64,000 bases of DNA from PALSA-607 sp963825425 (GTDB lineage Bacteria; Actinomycetota; Actinomycetes; Acidothermales; Acidothermaceae): the NCBI GenBank assembly GCA_963825425.1, contig CAWGTF010000010.1, positions 868,001 to 932,000 on the forward strand, read 5' to 3'. The position numbers and the translations under genes were made by a program. The notes beneath the pieces were generated by a model, which saw only the letters and a program-made list of their open reading frames with translations, was not told where the DNA came from and ran no database searches. Below are positions 53,006-62,234 of this stretch, piece after piece. Each line of letters begins with the position of its first letter. Positions within the stretch are counted from its first letter, which is position 1.

Positions 53006-54317
53006 CTAGGCGCTCGACGAGCTGGCGGTCCAGTACGAACCACCGGGATAGGTGTAACGGGCCACCGATGACGGATGCATGCGCGCGCTGTACCCGGGCG
53101 CCGTCGGCACGACGTAAGCGGCGTCCTTCACAACGCATGGGTTAACGAAGTGTTCGTGGAGGTGGTCGACGTACTCGGCGACTCGCCCGGTCAGACTCCC
53201 CGACACGGCGACATAGTCGAAGATTGCTAGGTGCTGCACCAACTCGCACAAGCCAACTCCGCCCGCGTGTGGGCAGACGGGGACGCCGAACTTCGCCGCG
53301 AGCAACAACACCGCAACGATCTCGTTGACGCTTGCCAGCCGACATGAATCGATCTGGCAGAAGTCGATCGCGCCGGCTTGCAAGAGCTGCTTGAACAACA
53401 CCCGGTTGTGGCCATGCTCCCCGGTCGCAACTCCGATCGGTGCCACCGCTCGCCTGATGGCGGCGTGACCGAGGATGTCATCAGGGCTCGTCGGCTCCTC
53501 GATCCACAAGCGGCTTGAACTCGGCAAGCGCGTTTACCCACGCGATCGCCTGCGGCACATCCCACACCTGATTCGCATCAAGCATGAGATGCCGATCCGG
53601 GCCGAGTATCTTCCGCGCGATCGCGCATCGGCGGCGGTCGTCGTCGAGGTTGGCGCCGACCTTCAACTTGATGTGCTGGAACCCCGCTTGAATCGATTCG
53701 TGGCAGAGCCGCTCGAGCTTCTCGTCGTCATACCCGAGCCACCCGGGCGACGTGGTGTAGCACGGGTATCCGATCCGCTCGAGTTCCGCGATGCGTTGCG
53801 CGCGCGTGGGCTCAAGTGCCGCGAGGATCGCCTCTGCTTCCGCCCGAGTCAGGACGTCGCTGAGGTAGCGCAGGTCGGCGACAGCAGCGAGTTCGGCAGC
53901 CGTGAGATCTGCCAGCAAACGCCACAGCGGCTTGCCGGCCCGTCGTGAGACGAGATCCCATGCTGCGTTCAGAACGGCTGCAAGCGACAGGTGGACGACG
54001 CCCTTTTCCGGCCCGAGCCAGCGCAGCTGCGAGTCTGCGGTGAGGAGACGGTAGACCGCGCCCATGTCGGCGAGCATCTCGTCGACGTCCATGCCGACAA
54101 GTGTCTGTGCCTGCAATCGTGCAGCGGCCACGCACAATTCTGTGCCGCGACCGATGGTGAACGTCAGGCCGAACCCCTGCAGCGACTCGTCATCCGTAAA
54201 GAGCGTCACGTATGCCGCGGAGTAGTCACCGTCGACGTTCATTGCATCTGAACCGTCCCGGTTCAGCGACGTCGGGAACCGGACGTCGCTGACATCCACC
54301 GCCTGGACTACGGGCAT
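53006..54317 (-). CDS. L-fuconate dehydratase, enolase superfamily (frame broken once)
   Basis: This dehydrates L-fuconate to 2-keto-3-deoxy-L-fuconate in L-fucose catabolism. About 436 codons, the usual length. It shows DVRFPTSLNRDGSDAMNVDG, YVTLFTDDESLQGFGLTFTI, DSQLRWLGPEKGVVHLSLAA, the KxK base motif in FQHIKLKVGANLDDD and metal ligand LMLDANQVWD. After an indel near 53515, LWIEEPTSPDDILGH, GVATGEHGHNRVLFKQLLQA and FGVPVCPHAGGVGLCELVQH follow. These match L-fuconate dehydratase more closely than other mandelate-racemase-like enzymes. It is last in the operon with a CUT2-type sugar importer, which fits L-fucose or a related 6-deoxy or acidic sugar as substrate. Confidence 0.88.
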
Positions 54318-54414
54318 CGGCCATCCTCAGATCGTTGAAAGGGCGACCCAGGAGGAAATTCCGATTGGGTCAACGAAATGAACACATACAGACGAGCGTT
54401 CATCGAGCGGATGC

Positions 54415-54447
54415 GGCCCTGCCGTCGTTCACGCCGACGGCAGGGCC
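54415..54447 (-). terminator. 13-bp hairpin after the sugar-binding protein gene
   Basis: GGCCCTGCCGTCG (54415-54427) and CGACGGCAGGGCC (54435-54447) form a perfect 13-bp stem with a 7-nt loop, 14 nt after the binding-protein stop on the minus strand and about 98 nt before fuconate dehydratase. No T-run follows. It may terminate part of the transcripts or protect the binding-protein mRNA, as in many ABC operons. Confidence 0.65.
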
Positions 54448-54460
54448 GGATCGCGCAGCC

Positions 54461-55501
54461 CTACTTCTGGAACGTTGCCGCGTTGTCCTTCGTGACCAAG
54501 CCCGTTCCAGTGTCGACAGTTGCCGCCACCGACTGGCCTTCGGCGGCCTTCACTGCAGTGTCGATACCGATCGAACCCATCTTGGCCGGGAACTGGATGA
54601 CGGACGCGAGCTCGTTGCCCGCGAGGATGTCGGTAATCTGCGGACCGTCGGCGTCGAATCCAACGACGATAATGTTCTTAAGGCCCTTCGCCTTGATCGC
54701 CTGGACTGCACCTGTGATCGGCGGCCCACACGCGCCGTAGATCGCCGAGACGTCGGGGTGCGCAGTGAGGATATCCTGCGCGGCGTTGAGGCCCTTGGTC
54801 TGGTCGCAATCGGTAGGTGTCATCGCGACGACCTTGAATCCGCTGCCCAGGGCCTGCTGCATTCCTGTCACGCGGTCCTGCAGCGACTGGTTACCCAGCA
54901 CGCCCTCGAGAATCGCAACCGTGGCGCCCGGCTTCAGTTGCTTGGCGAGAAACGCGCCTGCAACCTTTCCGCCCTCGAGGTTGTTCGTCGCAACGTACGA
55001 CGACTTACCAGTCCAGCCAGGGATGTCGTTGTCGATCAGGACGACCTTGATGCCCTTGTCGACGGCCGCCTGCAGCGCATCCTTCACGGCCGGGCTGGTC
55101 GGTGTAATCGCGATCGCTTTCACGCCCTGGGTGACGAAGTCCTGGATCGCCGCGATCTCACTCGCGTCGTCGGTCCCGCTCTTGCCCTGCGCGTAGAGCA
55201 CCGTGACGTTCGGGTGAGCCGTCGCGTAGTCCTTCACGGCGCTCACCATGGTCGAGTAGAAGTCGACCGGGAACTTCGTGATCAAGCCCACCTTGATGGG
55301 CGCACCGCCCGCCGGGGTGCTCGCTGCGGCAGGAGTACTTGCCGCGGCAGGAGTACTTGCCGCGGCAGGAGTGCTCGCGGCGGTGGTCGGAGTCTGCGAA
55401 GTGGCACTGGGCGCCGCTGCCTTCTTCGAGCTCGAGCAGCCCGCAGCGGTGAGCGCCGCCAGCATCGTGAGTGCGACGATCCGTTTTGTATTAGCCATCA
55501 A
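54461..55501 (-). CDS. Sugar ABC transporter substrate-binding lipoprotein (CUT2/RbsB family)
   Basis: A 346-residue lipoprotein: signal ANTKRIVALTMLAALTA, lipobox AAGCSSSKK, then an AASTPA repeat linker (four units) and the periplasmic-binding-protein 4 fold. That fold shows KVGLITKFPVDFYSTMVSAV, IQDFVTQGVKAIAITPTSPA, VVLIDNDIPGWTGKSSYVAT, VAILEGVLGNQSLQDRVTGM and DVSAIYGACGPPITGAVQAI. It belongs with ribose/fructose-type CUT2 binding proteins. The ATPase gene precedes it by about 100 nt and fuconate dehydratase follows. The exact sugar cannot be told; fucose-related is likely by context. Confidence 0.93.
   Translation of the reverse strand: MMANTKRIVALTMLAALTAAGCSSSKKAAAPSATSQTPTTAASTPAAASTPAAASTPAAASTPAGGAPIKVGLITKFPVDFYSTMVSAVKDYATAHPNVTVLYAQGKSGTDDASEIAAIQDFVTQGVKAIAITPTSPAVKDALQAAVDKGIKVVLIDNDIPGWTGKSSYVATNNLEGGKVAGAFLAKQLKPGATVAILEGVLGNQSLQDRVTGMQQALGSGFKVVAMTPTDCDQTKGLNAAQDILTAHPDVSAIYGACGPPITGAVQAIKAKGLKNIIVVGFDADGPQITDILAGNELASVIQFPAKMGSIGIDTAVKAAEGQSVAATVDTGTGLVTKDNAATFQK
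55311..55382. repeat. 18-bp tandem repeat (four units) in the binding-protein linker
   Basis: Four 18-bp units lie head to tail: 55311-55328, 55329-55346, 55347-55364 and 55365-55382. The middle two are identical (GCAGGAGTACTTGCCGCG). They encode the AASTPA linker between lipid anchor and binding domain. Copy number likely varies between strains. Confidence 0.85.
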
Positions 55502-55601
55502 ACTTCCATCTCTGTTGGCAACGGCAATCCGTTGAATTCATCCGCATCCGCGGTCGCGAATACGACACCCATGCATGAAAATCCGGTGATCGAAGAGAAA
55601 C

Positions 55602-56369
55602 TCAGATATCGCTTCCGACTATCAGAGCGACGATTCGCTGCTGGCTTTCACGGTCAGGAACGGCCTCGCCGACTTTTCGTCCACGGCGCATAACAATCGC
55701 CCGATTAGCCACTTCCATCACGTGGTCCATCGCGTGCGAGATCACAATTACGGCGTGCCCGGAATCGCGCAGCCGAATGATGAGGTCAAGAACACCTCTG
55801 GATTCCCTCAACCCGAGCGCCGCCGTCGGTTCATCGAGAATGACGACACGGGAAGCAAATGCAGCAGCCCGAGCGACCGCGACCGCCTGCCGCTGACCGC
55901 CCGACATCAGACCGACGTGAGCCCCTGGATCCGGCAATCGCACTTCGAGCCGCTTGAGCGTATTGACCGTCTCCGCGGTCATGCTGCTACGGCGCAGGAA
56001 GCGTAAGCCAAGCGGGAGCCACGTGGGTGCCGCCATCTCACGGCCGGCATAGAAATTCGCTGCCGGATCGAGATTGTCGAAAAGTGCGAGGTCCTGGTAC
56101 ACGGTCTCAACACCGAGAGCGCGAGCAACCGTCGGCGAGGTCATCGAGACCGGCATTCCGTCTATTTCGATCGCGCCAGCGTCGAGGCGATGGACACCGC
56201 TGATGCATTTGATGAGCGTCGACTTTCCCGCTCCGTTGTCACCGAGAATTGCCAAGACTTCGCCGTGCGCGACTTCAAGGTCAACGTCGTCCAATGCGAG
56301 GACGGCCCCGAATCTTTTCGTTGCACCCGTGATTCGCAAGGCCGGCACGGTGCCTACTGCCGTCGTCAT
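55602..56369 (-). CDS. Sugar ABC transporter ATP-binding protein (FrcA-type)
   Basis: A 255-residue single-domain ATPase. Walker A is ILGDNGAGKSTLIKCISGVH; the Q-loop is VYQDLALFDNLDPAANFY; the signature is LMSGGQRQAVAVARAAAF; Walker B is VVILDEPTAALGLRES, and the H-loop is VIVISHAMDHVMEV. The GDNGAGKS form and single domain fit the FrcA group of CUT2 importers, so it is not a truncated RbsA. It overlaps the upstream permease gene by 4 nt (ATGA). Confidence 0.93.
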   Translation of the reverse strand: MTTAVGTVPALRITGATKRFGAVLALDDVDLEVAHGEVLAILGDNGAGKSTLIKCISGVHRLDAGAIEIDGMPVSMTSPTVARALGVETVYQDLALFDNLDPAANFYAGREMAAPTWLPLGLRFLRRSSMTAETVNTLKRLEVRLPDPGAHVGLMSGGQRQAVAVARAAAFASRVVILDEPTAALGLRESRGVLDLIIRLRDSGHAVIVISHAMDHVMEVANRAIVMRRGRKVGEAVPDRESQQRIVALIVGSDI

Positions 56370-57478
56370 GCGCGTGTCGCATACAGGGTGCGGAATCGAC
56401 CCTCAAGCCACCTGCGAACGACGTCGATCTCGACCGCCAACACGATCACGACACCGATCACGATGGGCTGGAGGTACGCGTTGACGTCGAGCAAGTTCAT
56501 CCCATTTCGAATCACTCCAATCATGAGGGCTCCAATCAGCGCGTTGCCGACGTTGCCGCGACCGCCGAGGAAACTCGCGCCGCCGATGACAACCGCTGCG
56601 ATCGCATCGAGTTCGGCACCGTCACCCGATGTCGCGGTGCCGGCATTGAGTCGCCCGGCCAGAACCACTCCCGCAATACCTGCGCACAGCCCGCTGATCG
56701 CGTAGACCGAGACCAGGACCGGGCGAACAGGGATGCCGGTACGGCGCGCGGCTTCGGGATTCCCGCCCACGGCGTAAATCCAGCGACCCCACACAACGCG
56801 GGTGCACACCAGGGCCGCGATCAACGCAACGCCAGCAACCACAAAAGTCGATTTCGGCAGCCACCCGATGCGGCCACCGCCGATCGCCACGACGACGCGC
56901 GGCACGCCTTGCTGTGGCACACCCTGGGTCAGCCACAAAGCCACGCCCCGGATCACACCCATCGTCGCGAGCGTGACGATGAACGGGTGTGGGACGTTGC
57001 CATAGACGTAAACAAGCCCGTTCACGGCACCCGCAGCCAAGCCCACAGCGAGCATCACCACGATGATGACGATGCCTGAATGGACGTGGTGGAAGGTCAT
57101 CGCCCCGACGACGGCAGCAAGCGCGATCGTCGAGCCCACGGACAGATCGATACCGCGGGTCAAGATCACCAGCAACATTCCGATCGCCAGAAGGGCGATC
57201 ATGGCTGTCTGGTCGAGAATGTTGCCGATGTTCTGGCTGGTCAAAAACTTCACCGACGAGAATCGGAGCACAACCACCAGGACAAGCAACATGAGCGCCG
57301 GCCCCACTCGCGTGAGCATCAGCGCGAGGCGGATTGGACTGTACGAGCCAGGTGTGTTCGGCCCTGGTTGAATAGCGCCGTCGCTCGACGATTGCGACGA
57401 CTGCGACGACTCCGTCGAGGTAGTCAGACCCAGGGCGCGCACCGGGTCCAACTCGACGGGTTCGTCCGAGCTACGCAT
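56366..57478 (-). CDS. Sugar ABC transporter permease (FrcC/RbsC family)
   Basis: An inner-membrane permease of about 370 residues. After a Ser/Gln-rich N-terminal tail of about 45 residues come eight or more helices: VGPALMLLVLVVVLRFSSVK, MIALLAIGMLLVILTRGIDL, the BPD_transp_2 motif GIDLSVGSTIALAAVVGAMT, GLVYVYGNVPHPFIVTLATM, and AIAAVVIGGASFLGGRGNVG near the C terminus. ATG 57478 is chosen because GAGAGGA lies a few bases upstream; the frame stays open to 57553. It is the first gene of the sugar operon (permease, ATPase, binding protein, fuconate dehydratase). Confidence 0.92.
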   Translation of the reverse strand: MRSSDEPVELDPVRALGLTTSTESSQSSQSSSDGAIQPGPNTPGSYSPIRLALMLTRVGPALMLLVLVVVLRFSSVKFLTSQNIGNILDQTAMIALLAIGMLLVILTRGIDLSVGSTIALAAVVGAMTFHHVHSGIVIIVVMLAVGLAAGAVNGLVYVYGNVPHPFIVTLATMGVIRGVALWLTQGVPQQGVPRVVVAIGGGRIGWLPKSTFVVAGVALIAALVCTRVVWGRWIYAVGGNPEAARRTGIPVRPVLVSVYAISGLCAGIAGVVLAGRLNAGTATSGDGAELDAIAAVVIGGASFLGGRGNVGNALIGALMIGVIRNGMNLLDVNAYLQPIVIGVVIVLAVEIDVVRRWLEGRFRTLYATRA

Positions 57479-57889
57479 CGAGATCCTCTCGCGGCTGGCA
57501 ACGATCGCAGGCTTGCTCGATCGCTGCGCTCGGCAGCATAGGCGCGCAATCATCGGACGTCTAGGTGAATCTGGCGGGCGTTATCGAGTTGTTGCGATCC
57601 GGCTCAACCCGCTCGGCGTACCGCCGCTGGAGGCGGTTGCCTGCGGGGGCCACGACTTCTTGAACGCTGAACAATTTCACGCGTGGGAGTCAACGCCGCT
57701 CGCGTTCCGTGTCTCGCCAGTGATGCTGGGGGCTCACGGAACTGACCCGTCGGACCCCCGGAGCGAAGAGCGCGCCTCCAGCGTGCGTTCAGCTTGGACC
57801 GAACAAAGATCGGATCTATCTTCGGTCAGACTCTTGCGCCAAGCGCCGCTGGGCGCTACCTTCCGGCGAGCGCCGCCGAGGGGCGCTGA
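57479..57889. other. 411-bp gene-free region between dprA and the sugar operon
   Basis: No convincing gene lies here. It should hold the sugar operon promoter (reading left) and the dprA transcript end. The main feature is a near-perfect palindrome, GACCGAACAAAGAT-CGG-ATCTATCTTCGGTC, at 57797-57827 (12 of 14 positions match). It is either an operator for an unlinked sugar regulator or the dprA terminator, being 63 bp past the dprA stop. No T-run is present. Confidence 0.5.
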
Positions 57890-59059
57890 TTACGCGTCGC
57901 GCCGCAGCCGCCACCCCGCGTCGACCCGTTCGACAAAGCCGCGCGCGGCGAGGCCGCCGAGGCAACGCAGAACCTGCTGCGGCGCGATCCCTGCGGTCAC
58001 CGCGATACTCGCCGGGCCGACAGCTCGACGGACGGGCACCGACTCGAGCACCCGCCTCGACACTTCATCGAGGTCGTCGCGCGGGTCGGCCGGAATCATT
58101 AGCTGCGGAGCAAGGTCTGTGCCGATCGAACCCACGAGCTCCATGACGTCGGCAACGCTCGTCACGCACTGCACGTCGGGCTCGCGCAATAACTGGTTGG
58201 TGCCCTTCGACATCGTCGATGTCACCGGCCCGGGAACGGCCATGACGTATCGGTCGAGTTCACGGGCCCGGTTCGCGGTGCTCAGGGCGCCGCTGCGAAC
58301 AGCCGCCTCAACGACGACGGTGCCAGCGGTCAGTGCCGCAATGACGCGATTGCGCACCAGGAACCGGTAGCGCATCGGCGCGCAGCCCGGCGGCCACTCG
58401 CTCACGATCAGGCCGGTCTGCGCGATCCGGTCGATGAGTGCCGCGTGCCCGCGCGGGTAGGCCACATCGACGCCGCAGGCGAGCACCGCGACGGTCGCCC
58501 CCTCGCCCGCAAGTGCTCCCCGGTGCGCAGCACCGTCGATGCCGTAGGCACCGCCCGACACAACAGTCCACATCCGCTCGGCAAGGCCGATGCCGAACTC
58601 GCTCGCAACATATTCGCCGTACGCAGTCGACGCTCGAGCACCGACTACGGCGACGGACCGACGGCATGCGTCTCGCAGATTCAGGGGTCCGCGAACCCAC
58701 AAGCCCAGCGGCACACCCGCGTCACGGCGACCGAGCCGCACCAGGTCGTCAACCTGATCGGGCCACTCCTCGTCGCCGGGAATGACGAAACGAGCACCCA
58801 CCAGAGCGCCCGCAGCCAGGTCGCGACCAGGATGCGCCACATCGAGGCGGGCGCGCAGGTTCACCAACCCGTTATGGGTCAGCGTGCCCGCACGCAGCCG
58901 TTGCACGGTTGCGACTGCCCCGAGGTCGCCGATGACCTTCGCCAGCGCAACGTCGCCGGGCTCCGCAACTCGACCGAGCAGCAGCCGAGCTATCCGGTCG
59001 TCATCGTCGCCCGCGCCAGTAGTGATCGCGGCCTCGGGCAGCCAGCCGTCGCCGCTCAC
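57890..59059 (-). CDS. dprA: DNA processing protein DprA/Smf
   Basis: DprA loads RecA on incoming single-stranded DNA during transformation. The 389-residue protein has the Rossmann-like core SVAVVGARASTAYGEYVASE, VVSGGAYGIDGAAHRGALAG, VAVLACGVDVAYPRGHAALI, SEWPPGCAPMRYRFLVRNRV and VVVEAAVRSGALSTANRARE. A C-terminal winged-helix region follows (VTAGIAPQQVLRCLGGLAAR). The GTG start at 59059 overlaps the comM stop (GTGA). The comM-dprA order is conserved. Confidence 0.95.
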   Translation of the reverse strand: MSGDGWLPEAAITTGAGDDDDRIARLLLGRVAEPGDVALAKVIGDLGAVATVQRLRAGTLTHNGLVNLRARLDVAHPGRDLAAGALVGARFVIPGDEEWPDQVDDLVRLGRRDAGVPLGLWVRGPLNLRDACRRSVAVVGARASTAYGEYVASEFGIGLAERMWTVVSGGAYGIDGAAHRGALAGEGATVAVLACGVDVAYPRGHAALIDRIAQTGLIVSEWPPGCAPMRYRFLVRNRVIAALTAGTVVVEAAVRSGALSTANRARELDRYVMAVPGPVTSTMSKGTNQLLREPDVQCVTSVADVMELVGSIGTDLAPQLMIPADPRDDLDEVSRRVLESVPVRRAVGPASIAVTAGIAPQQVLRCLGGLAARGFVERVDAGWRLRRDA

Positions 59060-60609
59060 GCAGCTACTCCGGTCCGCAGGTACAGCGCCTCATCGATGTC
59101 GTCAGCCGTGGGCCGACTGCGTTCGGCCAAATCGGCGAGGGTCCAGGCGACGCGTAGCACGCGATCAAGACCGCGCGCAGACAACCGGCCAGCGTCAAGT
59201 GCGCGTTCGGCAGCGACGAGCGCGGTGCGGGCAGGTGCCCATCTGTCGCGCAGTTCGCGACCGGGGATGTCGCTATTAGTCCGCCATGGGCTGCCGGCCA
59301 ACCGCTCGCTGGCTCTGGACCTCGCCATGATCACCCGCGCCGCGACGGTCGCGCTGTGCTCGACGTGGCTGCGGTCGGCTAGCAACTCGCTGCGGCTCAC
59401 CGGATCCATGCGAACTTGCAGGTCGACGCGGTCTAGCAGCGGACCGGAGAGCCGACTTAGGTACCGCCGTCGGATCAGCGGTGAGCACGTGCACGAACCC
59501 GGCGTTGCGCTCGATGTCGAACACCCGCACGGATTCGCGGCGAGCACCAGGAGAAAACGCGCCGGGTAACGGGCAGTGCCTCCGGATCGGGCGATCGTCA
59601 CATGTCCCGATTCGAGCGGCTGCCGCAGGGCGTCGAGCACGCCGGATGCGAACTCCGGTGCCTCGTCCAAGAACAGCACCCCGTGGTGCGCCAGTGAGGC
59701 GACACCAGGACGCGCCATGCCGCTACCGCCACCGACGAGCGCAGCGACGGACGTCGTGTGGTGGGGATCGCGAAACGGCGGCCGGGTTACGAGCGGACAA
59801 TCGCTTGGGAGCACGCCCGCGATCGAGTGCACTGCGGTGACCTCAAGTGCCGCGGTGCGATCGAGCTCGGGCAGCAAACCTGGCAACCGGGCGGCGAGCA
59901 TCGTCTTGCCGGTGCCCGGGTCGCCCAGTAACAGCGCGTGATGGCCGCCCGCGGCCGCAACCTCTACCGCGCGCCGTCCAGATGGCTGGCCGAGTACGTC
60001 GGACAGATCCAACTCGACATCGAAGTGCTCGCGAGTAGGCGATTCGCCATGAACCATCTCGTCGTCGACCAGATGAAGCGGCTCGCGCGGTGGCTGGCCG
60101 CTGCGCAGCGCAGCGACAAGTTCGCGCAGCGACCCCACCGGCCAGACATCGAGACCAGGCACCAACGCAGCCTCGGCCGCGTTGGTAGACGGCACCACGA
60201 CACGGATGAATCCGGCAGCGGCAGCCGCCAGCGCCGCCGGCAATACCCCACGGATCGGGCGCACACGACCGTCGAGACCAAGTTCGCCGAAGAACACCAC
60301 ACCTTCGAGTGCCCGCGCCTGCAATCCACCGGCCGCGGACAAGATCGCGACAGCCATAGAAATGTCGAACCCGCTGCCATGCTTGGGCAAAGTTGCCGGC
60401 GACAACCCGAGCGTGATGCGGCGTTGCGGCCAGGGCTCCCCCGAGTTGAGAACCGCAGCGCGTACCCGGTCGCGAGACTCAGAGAGCGCCGCGTCGGGCA
60501 GGCCGATGATCGTCAAGTTCGGCAGGCCATCCGCGAGATCGGCCTCGACCTCGACGACCGTGCCTAGCACACCAGCAAGGGCAACCGACCAGGCCCGCGC
60601 GAGCGCCAT
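59056..60609 (-). CDS. comM: YifB/ComM family Mg chelatase-like AAA ATPase (in frame with yraN)
   Basis: A hexameric AAA+ helicase that promotes branch migration in transformation; about 517 residues from ATG 60609. The N-terminal ChlI domain reads ALARAWSVALAGVLGTVVEV and GLPNLTIIGLPDAALSESRD. Walker A is ALLLGDPGTGKTMLAARLPG, Walker B VLFLDEAPEFASGVLDALRQ, with PFRDPHHTTSVAALVGGGSG between. A zinc-ribbon-like FLLVLAANPCGC and the C-terminal Mg_chelatase_C (AWTLADLAERSRPTADDIDE) complete it. No stop separates it from the upstream yraN frame, so it may be made as a fusion or from this internal ATG (GAGG 9-10 nt upstream). Confidence 0.92.
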   Translation of the reverse strand: MALARAWSVALAGVLGTVVEVEADLADGLPNLTIIGLPDAALSESRDRVRAAVLNSGEPWPQRRITLGLSPATLPKHGSGFDISMAVAILSAAGGLQARALEGVVFFGELGLDGRVRPIRGVLPAALAAAAAGFIRVVVPSTNAAEAALVPGLDVWPVGSLRELVAALRSGQPPREPLHLVDDEMVHGESPTREHFDVELDLSDVLGQPSGRRAVEVAAAGGHHALLLGDPGTGKTMLAARLPGLLPELDRTAALEVTAVHSIAGVLPSDCPLVTRPPFRDPHHTTSVAALVGGGSGMARPGVASLAHHGVLFLDEAPEFASGVLDALRQPLESGHVTIARSGGTARYPARFLLVLAANPCGCSTSSATPGSCTCSPLIRRRYLSRLSGPLLDRVDLQVRMDPVSRSELLADRSHVEHSATVAARVIMARSRASERLAGSPWRTNSDIPGRELRDRWAPARTALVAAERALDAGRLSARGLDRVLRVAWTLADLAERSRPTADDIDEALYLRTGVAA

Positions 60610-61080
60610 CAGAACGCGCCTCGCAGGTGCTCGTACCGACATCGCACCGGACAGTGGTCGCAAGACTGACACGACGTCGAAGCGCACCTCGGTGTAGCGG
60701 GCGAACTCGGCGTTGCTCGGCGCCGTGGCAAGTGCGCTCGATGAGTCCGCGCCTACGCCCGATGAAGTCGTCCCCGCGCGCTGGTCCGTGAGCCACCGCA
60801 AAGCGAGTCGGCGTATTCGGGCAGCCTTCGCGGGCGTGACCGCATCGAGCGGCGTGCCGAAGCCGACGCCGCGTCGCGTCTTGACTTCACACATCACCAG
60901 CACGTCGCCGTCAAGCGCGATGATGTCGACCTCGCCATCACGACACCGCCAGTTGCGAGCCACGATCGTTAGGCCTGCGGCGACCAGGTGCGCGGCAGCA
61001 ACCTCTTCGCCGTAACGACCAAGCCCGCCGCGATCACTGGCCCGTGCCCTCATTCGCGTGACATCTGAACTGCGAACCAC
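60610..61080 (-). CDS. YraN family endonuclease-fold protein (UPF0102), no stop before comM
   Basis: The small Holliday-junction-resolvase-like fold protein YraN. It shows GGLGRYGEEVAAAHLVAAGL, NWRCRDGEVDIIALDGDVLV and EVKTRRGVGFGTPLDAVTPA with the (D/E)-(D)-ExK nuclease-like residues, then RFDVVSVLRP at the usual C terminus. The reading frame passes directly into comM with about 14 intervening residues. GTG 61080 has GGAGG upstream and is my start; ATG 61053 is also possible. A missing stop could be a real fusion or the result of an indel. Such proteins stand between rnhB/DUF2469 and comM in actinobacteria. Confidence 0.85.
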
Positions 61081-61202
61081 GCTCACCCACCTCCAGGAGC
61101 GAACTCTGGTGGCGAACGGGTGACAGCGGAGCCCATGCACGCACGGGTGTGCACAGCCAATAAAGGGGTGTGGACGACGCCAATAGCGTCAGCGAACCGG
61201 TC

Positions 61203-61511
61203 CTACGACTCCGGAACCTGCAGGTCGCTCTTCGCGAGTTCCTCGACGTTGACGTCCTTGAACGTCACGACCTTGACGTTCTTGACGAACCGCGCGGGTC
61301 GGTACATGTCCCATACCCAGGCGTCGGACATGCTCACCTCGAAGAACACCTCACCGCCCGCGTTGCGAACATCGAGCACGTATTCGTTGGTGAGGTAGAA
61401 GCGCCGCTCGGTCTCGATGACGTACTTGAACAGCCCGACAACGTCGCGGTACTCCCGATAGAGCTGGAGCTCCATATCGGTCTCGTAGTTCTCGAGGTCT
61501 TCCGCGCTCAT
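61203..61511 (-). CDS. DUF2469 domain-containing protein
   Basis: A 102-residue protein, SAEDLENYETDMELQLYREY then VVGLFKYVIETERRFYLTNE, YVLDVRNAGGEVFFEVSMSD and VWDMYRPARFVKNVKVVTFK. This is the highly conserved actinobacterial DUF2469 family, always near rnhB and lepB, function unknown. Many negative charges cluster at the N terminus. The ATG at 61511 overlaps the rnhB stop (ATGA), so the two are translationally coupled. Confidence 0.95.
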   Translation of the reverse strand: MSAEDLENYETDMELQLYREYRDVVGLFKYVIETERRFYLTNEYVLDVRNAGGEVFFEVSMSDAWVWDMYRPARFVKNVKVVTFKDVNVEELAKSDLQVPES

Positions 61512-62234
61512 CGAAGCTCCGCAACCGCAATCTGGTCTGAAAGGTCGGCATCCGAGAGGTCTAATCCCACTGCACCATTGTCGCCCAGATCGACCAAGCG
61601 TGGCGCGCCGCGGCGATAATCGGCGTCCACCCGTCTCACGTTGATGAATGACCGCCGGTGCTCCGCACAGGGTCCGTGCTCGGCGAGCGCTTCCTGGTGC
61701 TCGGGGGTGATGTAGCCCTTGTGGTCGGCGAATCCGTAAATCGGGGAAGTTGTCGTGCATGGCGACCATGAGCCGGTCGCGCGTCACCTTGGCAATCACC
61801 GAAGCGGCCGCGATGCACGCGGCGACGCGGTCGCCCTTCCACACGCCCAGCCCGCGCGCCCCGAAGCCCGCGACAGCGAACCCGTCAGTCAAGACGTAGG
61901 CCGGCCGGATTCCGAGGGCCGCCACCGCGCGCCGCATGCCCTCGATGTTCGCCTTGTGCAGTCCGATGCGATCGACGTCCGGCGCTGGGATCACGACCGC
62001 GGTCCAGGCGAGCGCCCGGCTCACGACCTGCGCGTAGACCCGCTCACGAGCAGCTGGGGTGAGCAGCTTGGAGTCCGCGAGCCCGGGCACCTGGCCCCGA
62101 CGGTCGTTCGACAGGATCACCGCACCCACGACGAGCGGGCCAGCGCACGCTCCGCGACCTGCCTCGTCGGCGCCGGCGACCGGCTCGAGGCCAGCCTTGG
62201 CGAGGCTGCGCTCGAAGGCATACAGGTTCCCCAT
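61508..62234 (-). CDS. rnhB: Ribonuclease HII (frame broken in the 3' part)
   Basis: RNase HII removes ribonucleotides from DNA. About 241 codons. It starts GNLYAFERSLAKAGLEPVAG with the catalytic motif GADEAGRGACAGPLVVGAVI (DE), then YVLTDGFAVAG and AASVIAKVTRDRLMVAMHDN with the remaining acidic and basic active-site residues. After an indel near 61740 it continues as ADHKGYITPEHQEALAEHGP and EHRRSFINV to a TGA at 61508. A further small frame shift may lie between NFP and ADHKG. The conserved lepB-rnhB-DUF2469 order is kept. Confidence 0.92.

Noticed and set aside
55602..56369. The short sugar ATPase as a truncated RbsA
   Set aside because: FrcA-type CUT2 ATPases are naturally single-domain at about 255-260 residues.
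57513..58370. A plus-strand open frame in the dprA-permease gap as a regulator gene
   Set aside because: No helix-turn-helix or other family pattern, and it runs into antisense of dprA.
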